DNA from: CAYTPE01 sp964439885
Lineage (GTDB): Bacteria > Patescibacteriota > Patescibacteriia > Magasanikbacterales > GWA2-37-8
Direction of reading: 5' to 3'
DNA length: 7,466 nt
Assembly: GCA_964439885.1 (NCBI GenBank)
Contig: CAYTPE010000055.1
Location: 1-7,466, forward strand
The position numbers and the translations under genes are program-made. The notes beneath the pieces are model-generated. The model had not been told where the DNA came from, made no database searches, and was given only the letters and a program-made list of their open reading frames with translations. This document shows, in pieces, positions 6,007-7,466 of the stretch (positions within the stretch are counted from its first letter, which is position 1; each line of letters begins with the position of its first letter).

Positions 6007-6012
6007 TATAAT
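6007..6012 (+). promoter_or_regulatory. Perfect -10 box (TATAAT) before the CvpA-family gene
   Basis: TATAAT at 6007-6012 lies in the 80-base gap after metG. No good -35 hexamer appears at 16-18 bases upstream. A start near 6019 would give a leader of about 29 bases without a Shine-Dalgarno. The leader reads as degenerate heptamers: CAATCTT (6016-6022), CATTCTT (6023-6029), AAATTAA (6030-6036). Confidence 0.35.
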
Positions 6013-6047
6013 TTTCAATCTTCATTCTTAAATTAAAATTGCACTCT

Positions 6048-6572
6048 ATGTCGTACTTCGACCTCGCGCTTATCATTATCATTGCCGGATTTGCGCTGTT
6101 TGGTCTGTGGTTCGGACTCGTGCACACACTTGGCTCGCTCATTGGTACTATACTTGGTGTCTTTTTGGCGGCTCGCTGGTACGCGCCTTTTGCCGCGTGG
6201 CTTATCGGTATCACCGGTTGGAATTCAAACTTCGCCCGAGTCCTTACCTTTGTGATTGCGTTTGTTCTTATCAACCGCTTGGTTGGTCTGGCTTTTTTTC
6301 TTATCGATAAAGCTCTGGCTCTGGTCACGCGCCTCCCTTTCATTCACAGTTTAGATAAACTGCTCGGGGGAGTATTCGGCTTTCTTGAAGGTGTGCTGGT
6401 CATTGGCGTGGCCCTGTATTTCATCAATAAGTACCCACTCTCACCGAGCTTTATGAATCAAATAGCTACGTCCAAAATCGCGCCATTCTGCATCGCGCTG
6501 TCATCGGTCCTCTGGCCGCTCATGCCGGAAGCACTCAAACAAATTCAAAATTCTTTACAAAAAATTTTTTAA
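6048..6572 (+). CDS. CvpA-family inner membrane protein
   Basis: 174-residue integral membrane protein resembling the CvpA (colicin V production) family. The N-terminal segment is followed by the family-like GLWFGLVHTLGSLIGTILGVFLAARWYAPFA pattern, that is a G-rich first hairpin and then Ala-Arg-x-Tyr. The later PFIHSLDKLLGGVFGFLEGVLVIGVALYF matches the usual linker-plus-helix (L-G-x-x-x-G-x-x-x-G). Four hydrophobic helices can be placed at about 5-20, 25-45, 63-85 and 108-128, with a soluble C-terminal tail to 174. The molecular function of CvpA is not settled; it is linked to envelope integrity and colicin V export in enterobacteria. The ATG at 6048 is preferred over an in-frame TTG three codons upstream. 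It lies three bases before the next membrane-protein gene, so the two are probably co-transcribed. Confidence 0.8.
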   Translation: MSYFDLALIIIIAGFALFGLWFGLVHTLGSLIGTILGVFLAARWYAPFAAWLIGITGWNSNFARVLTFVIAFVLINRLVGLAFFLIDKALALVTRLPFIHSLDKLLGGVFGFLEGVLVIGVALYFINKYPLSPSFMNQIATSKIAPFCIALSSVLWPLMPEALKQIQNSLQKIF

Positions 6573-6575
6573 TCT

Positions 6576-6764
6576 ATGTCTTCCAATAAAATTATCGCCG
6601 TCATACTGTTTGGCGGCGCGTATCTGGAAATTATGATATATCGCCTTGCGTCAATTCCTGAATCTCTCTCGATGGTTTTTTATATGATGGCGATCGTCGA
6701 AGTAATCGTCGGCGCGTACTTTCTGCTCATTCGAAAAGATAAACCGAAATCAATCGAGAAATAA
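6576..6764 (+). CDS. Small two-helix membrane protein, 62 residues
   Basis: Not recognised. Two hydrophobic helices are evident: residues about 5-25 (IIAVILFGGAYLEIMIYRLAS) and about 31-52 (LSMVFYMMAIVEVIVGAYFLLI), joined by a short IPES loop. A basic tail RKDKPKSIEK is probably cytoplasmic by the positive-inside rule, which puts both termini inside. It begins three bases after the CvpA-family stop and ends nine bases before the asparaginase-type gene, which supports operon membership and reality despite its size. No Shine-Dalgarno is visible. Confidence 0.65.
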   Translation: MSSNKIIAVILFGGAYLEIMIYRLASIPESLSMVFYMMAIVEVIVGAYFLLIRKDKPKSIEK

Positions 6765-6773
6765 ATAGTGTAT

Positions 6774-7271
6774 ATGAAAATCAAAATCTTCATAACAGGT
6801 GGAACATTTGATAAAGAGTATAACGAATTGCGTGGTGAACTTTTTTTTCGCAATTCACATCTTACCGAAATGCTCGCACGTGGACGCTGCCGCCTGGAAG
6901 TTGACACCGAAACTCTTATGATGGTGGACAGTCTTGACATGACTTTGTCAGAACGCATTAGTATTTTACAAAGTTGCAAGCAGACACCTGAAGAGCGTAT
7001 TGTAATAACCCACGGAACCGATACAATGGTAGAAACGGCTGAGCTGCTCGGAAAAGATATTCACGACAAGACAATTGTGCTCACCGGTGCCATGATACCC
7101 TATGCCTTTGGAAGCTCCGACGGGTTGTTTAATTTGGGTAGCGCGCTCGCGTTTGCGCAAATTCTTCCACATGGCGTATATATTGCAATGAATGGGAAAT
7201 ATTTTGTATGGAATAACGCGCGAAAAAATAAAGAGTTCGGTGAGTTTGAAGAAGTACTACACAATATATGA
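6774..7271 (+). CDS. Asparaginase-type amidohydrolase, N-terminal catalytic domain only
   Basis: 165-residue protein matching the N-terminal domain of bacterial type I/II L-asparaginases, which hydrolyse asparagine to aspartate and ammonia. By family alignment the catalytic set is present: nucleophile T11 in ITGGTF, S53 in VDSLDMT, the HGTDTM motif with T82 and D83, and K99 before IVLTGAM. The SSDGLFNL segment (114-121) also matches. Full-length enzymes have about 330 residues and a second domain that helps complete the neighbouring active site. Here the protein ends in its own stop shortly after the MNGKYFVWNNARK strand, so it either works as a compact form or has a different amide substrate. 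Absence of disruptions argues for a functional single-domain protein rather than a decayed gene. The ATG at 6774 gives the usual start; a GTG two codons upstream is possible. Its TGA overlaps the next ATG (ATGA), suggesting translational coupling. Confidence 0.85.
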   Translation: MKIKIFITGGTFDKEYNELRGELFFRNSHLTEMLARGRCRLEVDTETLMMVDSLDMTLSERISILQSCKQTPEERIVITHGTDTMVETAELLGKDIHDKTIVLTGAMIPYAFGSSDGLFNLGSALAFAQILPHGVYIAMNGKYFVWNNARKNKEFGEFEEVLHNI

Positions 7272-7466
7272 CCCGTCATCATAAAATTGGCCTGGTGTTG
7301 CTGGGTGCTTCGTTAACTCTTTTGGTGAGTGTTTTATTCGACTCTTATTGAAGGTGAGTTTTATGCAGCTATTCAAGATTTTTCCAGATTTCTTTATTGC
7401 TTCTCACTTTCGATTCAATTGTTTATTTATTTGGTGTTTGATAAGAAATTTAAAAGCGGCTATGAC
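7268..7466 (+). pseudogene. Small membrane protein, apparent +1 frameshift, 3' end outside window
   Basis: The ATG at 7268 overlaps the asparaginase stop by four bases and opens a 27-codon frame (MTRHHKIGLVLLGASLTLLVSVLFDSY) ending at TGA 7349-7351; residues 7-24 form a clear membrane helix. From 7329 a different frame is open to the window end and also looks like membrane protein: STLIEGEFYAAIQDF, then a hydrophobic helix (FLYCFSLSIQLFIYLVF) and a basic end. Dropping one T from the TTTT at 7332-7335 joins the two into one continuous 66-codon open frame. This suggests a sequencing or assembly indel or a real disabling mutation. Alternatively the 27-residue peptide is real, and a separate gene starts at ATG 7363, which has the only good Shine-Dalgarno here (AAGGTGAG at 7351-7358) but encodes a less protein-like sequence. 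No family recognised. Confidence 0.35.

Noticed and set aside
6039..6047. TTG start for the CvpA-family gene
   Set aside because: An ATG three codons later fits better, and neighbouring genes use ATG.
7343..7352. RF2-like programmed +1 frameshift at TAT TGA
   Set aside because: The shifted codon ATT pairs poorly with tRNA-Tyr and there is no Shine-Dalgarno-like element just upstream of the stop.
7363..7466. Partial gene from ATG 7363 with Shine-Dalgarno AAGGTGAG
   Set aside because: The sequence is rich in Phe, Cys and Trp and less protein-like than the competing frame; the Shine-Dalgarno match stands alone in a window that lacks them. Kept only as an alternative.
1..7466. CRISPR arrays, tRNA or rRNA genes, transposases, phage or defence genes
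   Set aside because: Looked for on both strands by eye; no spaced direct repeats, cloverleaf-like sequence or diagnostic protein motifs were found.

Overview
The window is one strand of a compact bacterial genome. About nine genes lie head to tail on the + strand with short gaps, and no credible minus-strand gene is visible. The gene set and style suggest the Candidate Phyla Radiation (Patescibacteria, probably Parcubacteria-like). The reasons are: an archaeal/eukaryote-type ProRS; a MetRS without a C-terminal tRNA-binding appendix; short RsmI and single-domain asparaginase versions; almost no Shine-Dalgarno sequences; and palindromic or heptameric repeats that also sit inside reading frames. 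This placement is inferred from features, not from a database search.

Layout. 1-1349: prolyl-tRNA synthetase, missing its first few dozen residues at the window edge, followed by a small terminator-like hairpin. 1397-1978: a small DEDDy 3'-5' exonuclease of the YprB/RNase H-like type. 1980-2074: a long imperfect inverted repeat. 2082-3281: a NifS/IscS-type cysteine desulfurase with a GC-rich palindromic repeat translated in frame. 3294-3650: an unrecognised 118-residue protein. 3694-4365: RsmI, the 16S rRNA C1402 2'-O-methyltransferase, whose start codon lies in the loop of a perfect 10-bp hairpin just after a promoter-like sequence. 4408-5967: methionyl-tRNA synthetase with a second, different palindromic insert translated in frame. 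6048-6572: a CvpA-family membrane protein. 6576-6764: a 62-residue two-helix membrane protein. 6774-7271: an asparaginase-type amidohydrolase domain. 7268-7466: the start of a small membrane protein that seems to carry a one-base frameshift and runs off the window.

Together the genes are mostly translation housekeeping: two aminoacyl-tRNA synthetases, rRNA methylation, and sulfur supply probably for tRNA thiolation. A nuclease and small membrane proteins accompany them. I see no defence system, CRISPR array, phage, transposase or RNA gene. The unusual content is the repeat biology: two palindromic elements carried inside essential enzymes, one intergenic inverted repeat, and arrays of the heptamer AAATCTN in both orientations in genes, with looser versions in leaders. 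The rsmI start region is the most interesting possible regulatory structure.
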